From Clostridium sp. D43t1_170807_H7 (lineage in GTDB: Bacteria; Bacillota; Clostridia; Clostridiales; Clostridiaceae), in contig NZ_JADNLK010000016.1 in the NCBI RefSeq assembly GCF_015555905.1, positions 19,361 through 63,229 of the forward strand: a DNA stretch of 43,869 nt. The letters run 5' to 3'. A program made the position numbers and the translations under genes. Every line of letters starts with the position of its first letter. Positions within the stretch are counted from its first letter, which is position 1. This document shows positions 34,457 to 43,793 of this stretch, piece after piece. The notes beneath the pieces are model-generated. The model saw only the letters and a program-made list of their open reading frames with translations. It searched no databases and was not told where the DNA came from.

Positions 34457-35386
34457 TCAATCTCTTAATTGTTTTCCTGTTAATGTTAAAAACACAGTTT
34501 CTAATGTTGGATCTTCGCTTTTTATATTTTCTATAATTCCACTATTATTAGAAATTGTGTTTATAATTTTTTGAAGTATATATGCCTCCTTAGAATAGAA
34601 ACATTTAATTTCTTTATGGTGTATTTCTACATTTTTAACACCTTGAATTTTACTTATATGTTTTTTTATATTATAAATCTCTTTTTTAAGATATATAGTA
34701 CAAATATTATCAGTGACTATACTTGATTTTAAATACTCCTTAGTTCCTCTTGCTATTATCTTTCCATTGTCCATAATTGAGATATTATTGCATAGTTCCT
34801 CTATTTCTTCCATGTAATGAGATGTATATATTATAGTAGCTCCCTCTTCATTTAACTTTTTTACTGATTCTAATATATGATTTCTTGATTGTGGATCTAT
34901 ACCTACAGTTGGCTCGTCCATTATTATTAACCTTGGACTGTGAGCTATTGCACATGCCATATTTAATCTTCTCTTCATTCCGCCTGAAAATTCACAAGCT
35001 TTTTTATTCTCTACATCTAAAAGACCAACAAATTCTAATGATTTATCAACTCTTTTCTTAAGTTCCTTTCCCTTATATCCATATAAGGAACAGAAAAATG
35101 ATACATTTTCCCTTGCTGTAAAATTATGATATACAGAAATATCTTGTGGTAATAAACCAATATTCTTTTTATACTTATTTATATTTGTTTCTTTTTCTTC
35201 AAAAATTACTTTTCCTGATGTAATTTTCTCAATGCCACATATAATTTTTATTAAAGTACTTTTACCAGCTCCATTTGGCCCTAATAATCCATATATTTCT
35301 CCCTTATTTATAGACAGATTTATACCCTTTATTACTTCAAAATCATTATATTTTTTATGCAAATTTTCAATTTGAAGAATATACAT
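34457..35386 (-). CDS. ABC-2 exporter ATPase
   Basis: 309 residues with Walker A GPNGAGKST, Q-loop LLPQD, signature FSGGMKRRL, Walker B LIIMDEPTVGID and H-loop TSHYMEE, followed by the 80-residue C-terminal extension usual in DrrA/NatA-type ATPases. It starts 10 nt after the flavoprotein gene with AGGAG, so translation of the two is closely linked. It energises the two permeases encoded next; the cargo is unknown. Confidence 0.93.
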   Translation of the reverse strand: MYILQIENLHKKYNDFEVIKGINLSINKGEIYGLLGPNGAGKSTLIKIICGIEKITSGKVIFEEKETNINKYKKNIGLLPQDISVYHNFTARENVSFFCSLYGYKGKELKKRVDKSLEFVGLLDVENKKACEFSGGMKRRLNMACAIAHSPRLIIMDEPTVGIDPQSRNHILESVKKLNEEGATIIYTSHYMEEIEELCNNISIMDNGKIIARGTKEYLKSSIVTDNICTIYLKKEIYNIKKHISKIQGVKNVEIHHKEIKCFYSKEAYILQKIINTISNNSGIIENIKSEDPTLETVFLTLTGKQLRD

Positions 35387-35396
35387 AATATAACTC

Positions 35397-37250
35397 CTAA
35401 AGATTAATATTAATTTCTCTTATACTTACTTCTTCAGCAAAATTCTTTCTTATACAATTATTTTCACATTCTTTATCTTCACAACTTAAGCATGGGTTGA
35501 TACCACATTTTTTTAATATCTTTTTAGCTCCATAAAAATTACCTACAGCTATTCTTCTATTTATATCTCTAATAGAAACATTATTTTTACATGCTTTTTC
35601 ACATGATGGTTTTTCACAAAATTGGCATCTTAAAGCTAGCTTAGCTAACTTATCTCCCTCTTCACTTTTACCTATTTTTATTTGTTCATATTTAAAAGGC
35701 TTGCTAACTATATTAACATAATTTTTCATTTCTTCTTTATATTCAAATTCCTCTATTCCTAGTTCTCTTAATATAAGATTTGCAGCACTTATTCCTGATA
35801 TAGTGACTGCTGGTGTTCCAGTTCCCATAACAGTTGATTCCCCACAATTAAAAAGGTTGCTTATTTCACTCTTAGTTTTTAATCTTTTTAGCATATGTTG
35901 CCCTAGCTTTTGCTTTGGACCAGCTACACTTCCCCCTTCCTTTAAAACATATCTATTTAAGGTAGTTGGAGTACTAATTTCTAGGTGACATATATTTTCC
36001 TTAAATCCTGGAAATCTCTTTTCTAAAACTTCTAGCATTCTATTCTTCTCTACTTCTTTCATTTGCCTATATACTTCAGTATTATAATTATTCTTAAATC
36101 CTCTTGGCCACTCCTTAAAAGTAGGTCCTATTGCCACGATTGTATGGTATCCCTTTTTACATAAAGTTTTATCATCTATACTTAAGATATAAACAGTTAT
36201 TTCATTTTCATCTAATTTAGTTTCATCTCCAACTAACATTTCTATTGGTAATGTTCCCTTAGGAATTACATCTTCCTTTACAAGAGCAAATAATACCATA
36301 GACTGATATGATGGCTCTAAGGAATTTGCCCAATTTTTAGCTTCTTCACTTGCGCTATCTTTTAACAACTTATTATATAAGTTCCATACTGTACCTGAGT
36401 TAATAATATAATTAGCACTTATAGTTTTTCCGTTATCTAACCTAACTTTTGTTGCCTTATTATCTTCTACTATTATTTTTTCTACTTCTGTGTTATATAT
36501 CATTTGTCCATTATTTTCTTCTATAACCTTTTCTAACTTTCCAACTAAATTTAATGTTGAACCTGCCGGATAATAACTTCCACCAAAATGATTATCTACA
36601 AACATTACCGAAGATAATATTGCTGGAGTTTCTTCAACATTTGTATAACAATATGTAGATGTTAATTTGTCAAAGAAATTAAATACATTATTATCTTTAA
36701 AATATTTTTTTAATATACTTTTAGTATTTTTATTCATATATCCTAAAAATCTTATATATTCTATTGGATGTTTTAATAAGGATTGTAATCCATCTTCTTT
36801 TTTTATTGCATCTGGAGATATAAAGGCTGGATTTTCCGCTATTATTTTCATATACCTTTTTGATAAGTCTCTGTAAAACTTTTTAAAATTTTCTTTTTCA
36901 TTAGGAAATACCTTAGCTAACTCTTCTATAAACATATCTATATCTTCATGAAAAATTATTCTATGTTTTCCAAAGTTAATGGCATAAAGTTCATCGTGCT
37001 TTATTATATCTATAGGTTCTTCTAATGCATTAAAAACAAATCTATGAGGACTAAATCCTCTATCATTAAAACCATAAATCATTGCAGCTCCTTGCTCAAA
37101 GACTATATCTTTTCTCTTAAATATTCCACAAGATCCACCTGGTTTATATTGTGCTTCTATTACGCATACATTTAAATTTCTCTTTGCTAGTAACGCTACT
37201 GCTGTAAGTCCTGATATTCCCGCACCTATTACAATAACATCATAATCCAT
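35397..37250 (-). CDS. CrtI-like FAD oxidoreductase with C-terminal GltD-type iron-sulfur domain
   Basis: 617 residues from the ATG at 37250 (GGAGGG upstream; an earlier ATG is rejected). The N-terminal FAD fold has GAGISG and EAQYKPGGSCGIF, and the C-terminal part of the flavin domain (NCGESTVMGTGTPAVTISG) is typical of phytoene desaturase/retinol saturase-type enzymes. Residues about 534-617 add nine cysteines spaced C-x2-C-x4-C-x3-C and C-x4-C-x2-C-x4-C-x3-C, as in the N-terminal [4Fe-4S] domain (Fer4_20) of GltD and dihydropyrimidine dehydrogenase. First gene of an operon with an ABC-2 exporter. The substrate may be a polyprenoid or lipid; that is inference. Confidence 0.85.
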   Translation of the reverse strand: MDYDVIVIGAGISGLTAVALLAKRNLNVCVIEAQYKPGGSCGIFKRKDIVFEQGAAMIYGFNDRGFSPHRFVFNALEEPIDIIKHDELYAINFGKHRIIFHEDIDMFIEELAKVFPNEKENFKKFYRDLSKRYMKIIAENPAFISPDAIKKEDGLQSLLKHPIEYIRFLGYMNKNTKSILKKYFKDNNVFNFFDKLTSTYCYTNVEETPAILSSVMFVDNHFGGSYYPAGSTLNLVGKLEKVIEENNGQMIYNTEVEKIIVEDNKATKVRLDNGKTISANYIINSGTVWNLYNKLLKDSASEEAKNWANSLEPSYQSMVLFALVKEDVIPKGTLPIEMLVGDETKLDENEITVYILSIDDKTLCKKGYHTIVAIGPTFKEWPRGFKNNYNTEVYRQMKEVEKNRMLEVLEKRFPGFKENICHLEISTPTTLNRYVLKEGGSVAGPKQKLGQHMLKRLKTKSEISNLFNCGESTVMGTGTPAVTISGISAANLILRELGIEEFEYKEEMKNYVNIVSKPFKYEQIKIGKSEEGDKLAKLALRCQFCEKPSCEKACKNNVSIRDINRRIAVGNFYGAKKILKKCGINPCLSCEDKECENNCIRKNFAEEVSIREININL

Positions 37251-37325
37251 GTAATCCCTCCAAATTTTATTTATATTACTAATTCTATTCAAAGTGTAAA
37301 TAAATATTAAACTTAATTTATAAAA

Positions 37326-37355
37326 AGTAAGAGAGCAACATTTCTGTTACTCTCT
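37326..37355 (-). terminator. Terminator of the ParA-like gene
   Basis: AGAGAGCAACA / TGTTACTCTCT stem (one wobble) with a 4-nt loop, 15 nt past the ParA stop and followed on the minus strand by TTACTTTTTATAA. It separates ParA from the flavoprotein operon. Confidence 0.8.
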
Positions 37356-37370
37356 ATACTAGAACTTATT

Positions 37371-38201
37371 TTAGCAAATCTTAGCTACTTCACTATTCTT
37401 TTTACTTTTTATAGTTGATACAGTACTAATTTTCTTAGTAAAGGATGTATTTAAAATTTCATCTGTTACACCTCTATATTCCTGTGCACTTTTACATCTT
37501 GGATCATACATAGATACTGGTAGCCCATTTGTTTGACTTTTTACTATTATACTACTTTGATGTATTTCTGTTTCAAACACTCTATATGAATAAGATTCTT
37601 TTATCTCTTTTCTAAAATTTTCACTAAGCTTTGTTCTAGAGTCTACTCTTGTTAATAATATTCCCTCAACCTTTAATTTCTTATTGAAAGTTTTTTGAAT
37701 TAATTTTATTGTTTTTGATAAATTTTTAAGACCTTGCATATTAAATAAAGACGGTTCCATTGGTATTATTATACTGTCACTTGCTACTAATGCATTAATA
37801 GTAGTAATAGATTGACTTGGTGGACAATCTATTAATATAAAATCATAATCATCTTTTAAGTTTTCTTCTTCTATTAATTTCTTTAATATTCTTTTACAAT
37901 TTCTCATCTTTATTAAAGCTAAATCAGCATTACTAACTTCTGAATTATTTGGGATAATATCTAATCCATCTAAGGTTGCACATTTCTTTATTGTTTTTCT
38001 TAAAGATTTTTTTCCTCTAAGACAATTAACTAGTGACTCTTTATCTGGCTTAAACCCTATGCTAGTTGTTAAGTTAGCTTGATAATCATTGTCTATTATC
38101 AAAACTCTGTAACCTGAATTAACTAATTCTGCTGCTATATTTACTACTGTTGTAGTTTTAGCACATCCCCCTTTATGATTACATACACTAATAACCTTCA
38201 T
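37371..38201 (-). CDS. Orphan ParA/Soj-type ATPase
   Basis: 276 residues with the deviant Walker A K10-G-G-C-A-K15-T (usually KGGVGKT), LIIDNDYQANLT (motif A') and FILIDCPPSQS (Walker B). These belong to the ParA/MinD class that moves DNA or protein complexes along nucleoid or membrane. The C-terminal 30 residues (KISTVSTIKSKKNSEVAKIC) are extra and Lys/Ser-rich. There is no ParB gene or parS-like repeat beside it, so it is not the chromosome partition ParA. Its partner is unknown. Starts at 38201 after AGGGGAG. Confidence 0.88.
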   Translation of the reverse strand: MKVISVCNHKGGCAKTTTVVNIAAELVNSGYRVLIIDNDYQANLTTSIGFKPDKESLVNCLRGKKSLRKTIKKCATLDGLDIIPNNSEVSNADLALIKMRNCKRILKKLIEEENLKDDYDFILIDCPPSQSITTINALVASDSIIIPMEPSLFNMQGLKNLSKTIKLIQKTFNKKLKVEGILLTRVDSRTKLSENFRKEIKESYSYRVFETEIHQSSIIVKSQTNGLPVSMYDPRCKSAQEYRGVTDEILNTSFTKKISTVSTIKSKKNSEVAKIC

Positions 38202-38371
38202 CCTCTTTCTCCCCTAACTCTCATACCATTTTTCTTATTATAGTTCCCTAATCTGCAATCTTTTAGTGAATTAACTATATATTAATTATATTATAATACA
38301 TTTTAACAATAATTGTAATATTTTTACATATTTGTTTCTGTAATAAATTTTACCTTATTTAAAAGCAAATA

Positions 38372-38380
38372 TGATATAAT
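38372..38380 (+). promoter_or_regulatory. Extended -10 promoter of the 5'-nucleotidase gene
   Basis: TGATATAAT (38372-38380), an extended -10 element, lies 45 nt before the start codon. No good -35 is visible. Confidence 0.55.
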
Positions 38381-38424
38381 CAATATTATTTATATAAATT
38401 TAACTAACGAAGAGGTATTATTTA

Positions 38425-39939
38425 ATGAAAGAACTAAAAATTTATTTTACATCAGACCTTCATGGATATGTTTATCCAACAGATTACGTAGAAAGAAATG
38501 AAAAAAATATTGGTTTACTTAATATAATTAATCATTTCAATAAAGACGGAAACACATTAATAATTGATGGTGGAGATACTATTCAAGGTTCACCTTTTAC
38601 AAACTACTTAAGCAATTCAGAGTTTGATATACATCCAATATCAACTGTTATGAATGCTGGTGGATATGACTTTATTACTCTTGGTAATCATGACTTTAAT
38701 TATGGAAAAAAATATTTAAAGAAATATTTAGATAACTTAAATGCTACTTGTCTTTGCACTAATGTTATAGATAAAACTAATGAATTACCAATCCTTCCAT
38801 ATAAAATAAAAACAATGGAAAATGGATTAAAAGTAGGAGTAATTGGATTTACTACTGATTTTATTAACAGATGGGAACGTCCTGAAAATATAGAAAATAT
38901 CGATATTATTGATACTTTTGATTCAATAAAAAAACATTACCACACTGTAAAAGAACAATGTGATGTAATTATAGGTGTTTATCATGGTGGATTTGAATAT
39001 GATTTAGAGTCTCATAAACAATTAAGTACTACAAAAGAAAATATAGCTTATAAGATATGTAAGGAATTTGATTTTGATATACTTCTTACTGGACATCAAC
39101 ATTTACCTATTGCTGATAAAGAGCTTCATGGAACTCATATAGCTCAAACTCCGCATAATGGTAGTAAATTCTTAGAATTAAAACTTACTATAGATGATAA
39201 TGGCTTAATGAAAATTAATTCATCATTACAAAATATAGAATTAAATCCTAATAAAGAAATGTACGATAAATTCTTACCATTAGAAGATAAGGTTCAAGAA
39301 TGGTTAGATACTCCAGTTGGTGTTTTAGATACTGAACTTCAACCTACAACTCATTTAGATATGGCTTTAAATGGATCAAATTTAGCTAACTTTATAAATC
39401 AAATCCAACTTGAAAGTACTAATGCTGATATATCATGTACTGCTTTTGCAAATGTAATAAAAGGTTTTGGTAAAAATGTTACTGTAAGAGATATTTTATC
39501 TACTTATCCATACCCAAATACTTTAGTTGTTCTTGAAGTTAATAGAGAAATATTAAAGTTAGCTTTAGAAAGAGCTGCTAGTTATTTTGAAAATAATAAT
39601 GGTAATGTGACTATATCTGAAAGATTCTTAAAACCTAAAGTTGAGCACTATAATTATGATTATTTTACAAATATTAATTATACTTTTGATTTAAATAAAG
39701 AAGTTGGAAATAGAGTTACTTCTATTAAATATAAAGGTGAGGAATTATGCGATAATCAAACTTTAACTTTAGTCATGAATAACTATAGAGCTAGTGGTGC
39801 TGGTGGTTATGAATGTTATGAAAACTGTACTGTTGTTAATGAAATTTTAATTGAGATGCCGGAACTAATTATAAACTATTTTAAAAACAATCCAAAAGTA
39901 GTTGTAGATACATCTAGATATTATAGTATTTTACTATAA
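38425..39939 (+). CDS. 5'-nucleotidase/2',3'-cyclic phosphodiesterase, cytosolic form
   Basis: 504 residues with a metallophosphatase domain: D11-x-H13 (TSDLHGY), D49 (IDGGDTIQG), N86-H87-D88 (LGNHDFN), H in GVYHGGF and GHQH. A 5_nucleotid_C substrate-binding domain (from about 290) follows, with the typical GxGGYxxY-like GAGGYECYEN near the end. It frees phosphate from nucleotides. Unlike UshA or YfkN it has no signal peptide or anchor, so it would act in the cytoplasm. A plus-strand single gene convergent with the Phn-type importer; both handle phosphorus compounds, which may or may not be meaningful. Confidence 0.92.
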   Translation: MKELKIYFTSDLHGYVYPTDYVERNEKNIGLLNIINHFNKDGNTLIIDGGDTIQGSPFTNYLSNSEFDIHPISTVMNAGGYDFITLGNHDFNYGKKYLKKYLDNLNATCLCTNVIDKTNELPILPYKIKTMENGLKVGVIGFTTDFINRWERPENIENIDIIDTFDSIKKHYHTVKEQCDVIIGVYHGGFEYDLESHKQLSTTKENIAYKICKEFDFDILLTGHQHLPIADKELHGTHIAQTPHNGSKFLELKLTIDDNGLMKINSSLQNIELNPNKEMYDKFLPLEDKVQEWLDTPVGVLDTELQPTTHLDMALNGSNLANFINQIQLESTNADISCTAFANVIKGFGKNVTVRDILSTYPYPNTLVVLEVNREILKLALERAASYFENNNGNVTISERFLKPKVEHYNYDYFTNINYTFDLNKEVGNRVTSIKYKGEELCDNQTLTLVMNNYRASGAGGYECYENCTVVNEILIEMPELIINYFKNNPKVVVDTSRYYSILL

Positions 39940-39949
39940 TAAAAAACAA

Positions 39950-39994
39950 AAAAACTAAAAGAGTTCATCTATAAGATGAGCTCTTTTAGTTTTT
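39950..39994. terminator. Bidirectional terminator, nucleotidase / importer
   Basis: Long stem AAAAACTAAAAGAG(T)TCATCT / AGATGA(G)CTCTTTTAGTTTTT with a short loop between convergent genes; T-runs on both strands. Confidence 0.92.
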
Positions 39995-40012
39995 ATTATA
40001 TTAAAGTATTAT

Positions 40013-40810
40013 TTACCCTCTAGCAAGCTTAGTTCTTATCTTAGTTGAAACTATTTCTACTACTAATACTAGAACTATTAATCCACAAAGAATAGCACCA
40101 ACTTCATCCCAATTAAATGCATTCATTGCAAATATTAATGGTGCTCCTATTCCCCCTGCACCAACTAATCCTAATACAGATGCATCCTTTATATTTATTT
40201 CAAATCTATATATAACTGTAGAAACGAAATCTGTAAATAATTGTGGTAATATTCCATATCTTATTTTTTCAAAAGTATTACATCCTGCAGCATCTAAAGA
40301 CTCTAATATTCTAGTATCTAAATCTTCTATTGATTCAATAAATAATTTAGCTATCATACCTATAGATATTACTGATACTGTAAGAACCCCTGCAAAAGCA
40401 CCTGGTCCAGTTACACGAATAAACATTAATCCATAAACGAATGCTGGGAATGTTCTAAGTGCTGCTATAATAAATAATCCTATAGCACTTACCCATTTAG
40501 GCATTATATTAGTAGAAGATATAAAAGCTAATGGTACTGCTAATATTGCTCCAATTAAAGTACCAATTAAAGCTATACAAATAGTTTCTAATAATAATGC
40601 TGGAACTTCAGTTAATAGCATTTCTACATCAGGATGTATAATTCCTGATAATACATTTTTAGCAATATCAACTCCATTTGATTTAATTCCACTAAAGTTA
40701 ATTCCTTTTGAAGCCCATACTATTAAAAGTACTACAAATAATGCAGTTAGGGCTTTACTTATCCATGTATTTGGTTGTTTTTCTAATTGTTTTTTTACTG
40801 ATAATTCCAT
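40013..40810 (-). CDS. phnE: PhnE-type ABC importer permease (second)
   Basis: 265 residues, six helices in the binding-protein-dependent permease fold, with the EAA loop ESLDAAGCNTFEKIRYGILP contacting the ATPase. It pairs with the permease encoded 1 nt upstream. Start at 40810 after AGGGT. Last gene of the operon, ending at the shared terminator. Confidence 0.92.
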   Translation of the reverse strand: MELSVKKQLEKQPNTWISKALTALFVVLLIVWASKGINFSGIKSNGVDIAKNVLSGIIHPDVEMLLTEVPALLLETICIALIGTLIGAILAVPLAFISSTNIMPKWVSAIGLFIIAALRTFPAFVYGLMFIRVTGPGAFAGVLTVSVISIGMIAKLFIESIEDLDTRILESLDAAGCNTFEKIRYGILPQLFTDFVSTVIYRFEINIKDASVLGLVGAGGIGAPLIFAMNAFNWDEVGAILCGLIVLVLVVEIVSTKIRTKLARG

Positions 40811-40811
40811 A

Positions 40812-41636
40812 CTACCCTAACCTTTCTCTTATATATTTACTTCCATTTTCTATAATTAAGACTGTGATGAATAACATAACAAGAATCATACCAACCCTAT
40901 CATATTCTCTCCAACCAATCTTTTCATTTAATATAAGACCTATACCACCAGCTCCTACATATCCAAGTATTGCTGCTGCTCTTACATTTATCTCTAAGCT
41001 ATAAAGACAAATTGATAAATATGAAGGCATTATTTGTGGCATTATTGATCCAACAAAGGCTTTTACTCTTGTAGCTCCAACAGCTTCCATAGCCTCAAAA
41101 GGTCCCATATCAACAGTTTCAATCTTTTCATATAACATTTTAGTTACTATACCAAAAGTAAATATTGATATTGCAACAGTACCTGCAAAAGTACCTAATC
41201 CAAATATATAAGTTGATATTAAAGCAATAATTAATGTTGGTAATGTTCTTGTAATACTCATTACAACTCTAACTAAATTTAAAACAATCTTAGATTTATT
41301 AATATTAACAGAACATAACATAGCAAAAGGAATTGCTATAAAACTTCCAATTAAAGAACCTAAAACAGATATTTTTATAGTTTCTACAAGTGGTGGAATA
41401 ACTGTCTTTATATAACTAAAATCAGGTGGAAACATATCTTTTAATATTACAAAGAACTGATTTCCTCTTTTCATTATTGTTTCAAAATTAAATCCTGTTA
41501 CATTTCCTGCAACTATTAAAGCTAAAAGTAATCCAATTATTACAAAAGGTGCAACTGAAGCTTTAGGCTGAATTTCTTTACCATTACTTAAAACTATCTT
41601 TTCAGGCTTAAATATATTTTTTATTTTTCCTAACAT
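40812..41636 (-). CDS. phnE: PhnE-type ABC importer permease (first)
   Basis: 274 residues with the same permease fold; EAA loop EAMEAVGATRVKAFVGSIMP and the conserved AAILGYVGAGGIGLILNE segment. Together with the next gene product it forms the channel for the phosphonate/phosphite-class substrate. The ATG at 41636 lies just after the ATPase stop, with GGGGGC as site inside the ATPase codons. Confidence 0.92.
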   Translation of the reverse strand: MLGKIKNIFKPEKIVLSNGKEIQPKASVAPFVIIGLLLALIVAGNVTGFNFETIMKRGNQFFVILKDMFPPDFSYIKTVIPPLVETIKISVLGSLIGSFIAIPFAMLCSVNINKSKIVLNLVRVVMSITRTLPTLIIALISTYIFGLGTFAGTVAISIFTFGIVTKMLYEKIETVDMGPFEAMEAVGATRVKAFVGSIMPQIMPSYLSICLYSLEINVRAAAILGYVGAGGIGLILNEKIGWREYDRVGMILVMLFITVLIIENGSKYIRERLG

Positions 41637-41638
41637 AA

Positions 41639-42403
41639 TTAAGCCCCCATTACTTCATCAGCAGCTAATTCACGGCCATATATTTGCTTTAATACTTCAC
41701 TATCTACTTTTGCAGATGGTCCATCATATACTATTTCTCCTGCCTTTATTCCAATAACTCTATCAGCATATTTTAATGCTAAATCTACATGGTGAATATT
41801 AATTAATACTGACATATTTAATTCTTTATTAATCTTTTTAAAGTCATCCATAACTTGCTTTGCAGTTATTGGGTCAAGTGCTGCAACTGGCTCATCGGCA
41901 AGAATTATTTCTGGCTTTTGTGCTAATGTTCTTGCTAAAGCAACTCTTTGTTGTTGTCCTCCAGAAAGTTGATCAGCTCTAACATAAGCCTTATCTAATA
42001 TCCCTACTTTATCTAATGCTTCTAATGCTATAACTTTATCTTCTTTAGAATATAACCCTATTATAGATTTCCATAATGGCATATCCGGCACTCTTGAAGT
42101 TAATACATTGTTTATTACTGTAGTTCTAGTTACTAAATTAAAAGATTGGAATACCATTCCTACTTTACGTCTAAACTTTCTTAAATCTTTTCCTGCTAAA
42201 TTATTTACTTCTTGTCCATTTACAGTTAATGATCCTTCGCTAATATCGTGCATTCTATTAATAGTTCTTAATAATGTAGATTTACCAGCTCCTGATAAAC
42301 CTATTATCGCTACAAACTCACCTTGATTTATTTCAAGTGATATATTTTTTAATGCATGTAATCCATTTGGATAAACCTTATTTACCTTATCAAATTTAAT
42401 CAC
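41639..42403 (-). CDS. phnC: PhnC-type ABC importer ATPase
   Basis: 254 residues. Walker A GLSGAGKST, signature LSGGQQQR, Walker B ILADEPVAALD, H-loop NIHHVD; the GMVFQSFNLVTRTTVINNVL region is typical of PhnC. It starts at a GTG (42403) with GAGGG 7 nt upstream. Preceded by a hairpin that may cut readthrough from the binding-protein gene. Confidence 0.94.
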   Translation of the reverse strand: MIKFDKVNKVYPNGLHALKNISLEINQGEFVAIIGLSGAGKSTLLRTINRMHDISEGSLTVNGQEVNNLAGKDLRKFRRKVGMVFQSFNLVTRTTVINNVLTSRVPDMPLWKSIIGLYSKEDKVIALEALDKVGILDKAYVRADQLSGGQQQRVALARTLAQKPEIILADEPVAALDPITAKQVMDDFKKINKELNMSVLINIHHVDLALKYADRVIGIKAGEIVYDGPSAKVDSEVLKQIYGRELAADEVMGA

Positions 42404-42473
42404 GAGTTTCCCTCACATTCTAACATTATCTTTTTTATGAATATTTTGTATAATCCGCCTTTATATACAAAAG

Positions 42474-42496
42474 GAGTTCATGTCAAACATGAACTC
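42474..42496 (-). terminator. Intra-operon hairpin between phnD and phnC
   Basis: Perfect 10-bp stem GAGTTCATGT / ACATGAACTC with a 3-nt loop, followed on the minus strand by CTTTTG. The short T-run makes a partial terminator likely, which would give more binding protein than ATPase and permeases. Confidence 0.7.
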
Positions 42497-42537
42497 ATTT
42501 TTATAGTTACTAAATTAAAATATATTTTATTTTAAAA

Positions 42538-43548
42538 TTATTGCATAGACTTAATTAATTCTTGTGCTTCTCTTTCTGCATCGTAGTCAGAGTTATTTCC
42601 AATTTCATAACCTTTGTGGCTGTATATTGAAATAATTTCTTGACCTTCTTCTGTATTACCTATGTTAATGAAAGCTTGTTGTATAGCTTCCTTTAATTCT
42701 GGAGTCATTGATGAATCCTTAGTAACAGATATTGTGTCATTATAAATACCTTCTGTTACACCAATAACATTTGTTTCATCCCATATAGAAGCTGTTCTTC
42801 CAAAACTAGAAGTCCATTGATCAGCATAGTCTAAACGTGCATCAGCATAAGTTACCATTACATCGATTTGACCACTTGCTAATTGAGATAACGATGTTGC
42901 ATAGTTATCTAAAGCTACTTTATTTTTAAGATCTGTTATTGATATTCCAAAGTTTTCTTTTAACCAAAGGCTTGGATAAATATATCCTGCTGGTGAAGTT
43001 GTGTTTGATGAAACTCCCCATGTAGCGCTTTGAACATCATCTAAAGTTAACTTTTCTCCATTGTTAATCTTTGCTGCTAACTCTTGTCCCTTTTCACTTG
43101 GACCAGCAATTACTAATGATCTGTAGTATTTAACTTGATTATCTGTATTTTCTGTTGGTGCTGTATTCCAATCTGCAGGATTTTCTGAATCATGGCTTAA
43201 TCCAAATCTAGTTGCTGTTAATGCAACATCTACACCATCATCATATAATACGTAAGTTCCTCCTGGAATAAATCCAACTTGAGCTGTTCCTGAAGATAAT
43301 GCTTCACCAACTGCTTCGAAGCTTGTACCAACTTCAATTTTTACCTTCTCAAAATCATATCCTAATTTTGATAATTCAGCCTTTAACATTTCTGATAATG
43401 GCTCTGTTGCTTCTAAGATCTCTGCTGGATCTCTTGATGGTACGAAGTATACAACTAACTCATCATTAGATGCTGACTTTGAACCGCATCCAACTAACAT
43501 TGACATACTTAGTACTAAAACTGAAAGTAATGCTAAAAATTTTTTCAT
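42538..43548 (-). CDS. phnD: PhnD-type substrate-binding lipoprotein
   Basis: 336 residues with a lipoprotein signal peptide ending LVG-C21, so it is tethered to the outer face of the membrane. The mature part is a two-lobed periplasmic binding fold of the PhnD family: LVVYFVPSRDPAEI near the start, the loop TTSPAGYIYPSLWL, and DVMVTYADARLDY. Family members bind phosphonates, phosphite, hypophosphite or methylphosphonate. No C-P lyase, phosphonatase or phosphite dehydrogenase gene is in view, so the ligand is not decided. The ATG at 43548 follows GGAGAGGAC. Confidence 0.94.
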   Translation of the reverse strand: MKKFLALLSVLVLSMSMLVGCGSKSASNDELVVYFVPSRDPAEILEATEPLSEMLKAELSKLGYDFEKVKIEVGTSFEAVGEALSSGTAQVGFIPGGTYVLYDDGVDVALTATRFGLSHDSENPADWNTAPTENTDNQVKYYRSLVIAGPSEKGQELAAKINNGEKLTLDDVQSATWGVSSNTTSPAGYIYPSLWLKENFGISITDLKNKVALDNYATSLSQLASGQIDVMVTYADARLDYADQWTSSFGRTASIWDETNVIGVTEGIYNDTISVTKDSSMTPELKEAIQQAFINIGNTEEGQEIISIYSHKGYEIGNNSDYDAEREAQELIKSMQ

Positions 43549-43594
43549 TTGTCCTCTCCATCCTTAAATGTTTTATCCTATTTTTCACTTATGT

Positions 43595-43603
43595 ATTATA
43601 ACA
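43595..43603 (-). promoter_or_regulatory. Extended -10 promoter of phnD
   Basis: Minus strand TGTTATAAT (43603-43595), an extended -10 about 46 nt upstream of phnD. Farther upstream, TATACA occurs three times on the minus strand (complements of TGTATA at 43620, 43652 and 43671), resembling but not matching well-spaced PhoP half-sites. Confidence 0.55.
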
Positions 43604-43793
43604 TAATATTCGACATTTTTGTATATATTTTTTTGATTTTTTTCATATTTGTGTATACTTTTTATTTAATTGTATATATTATATTTTTTTCCCATACATC
43701 TGCTTGAAGCTTTTTTTATTTTTTACCATAAATTTTAATTTTTGTACAACTATTATAAATTATAGGAAAATTAAAACTTTATAAATTATATAT

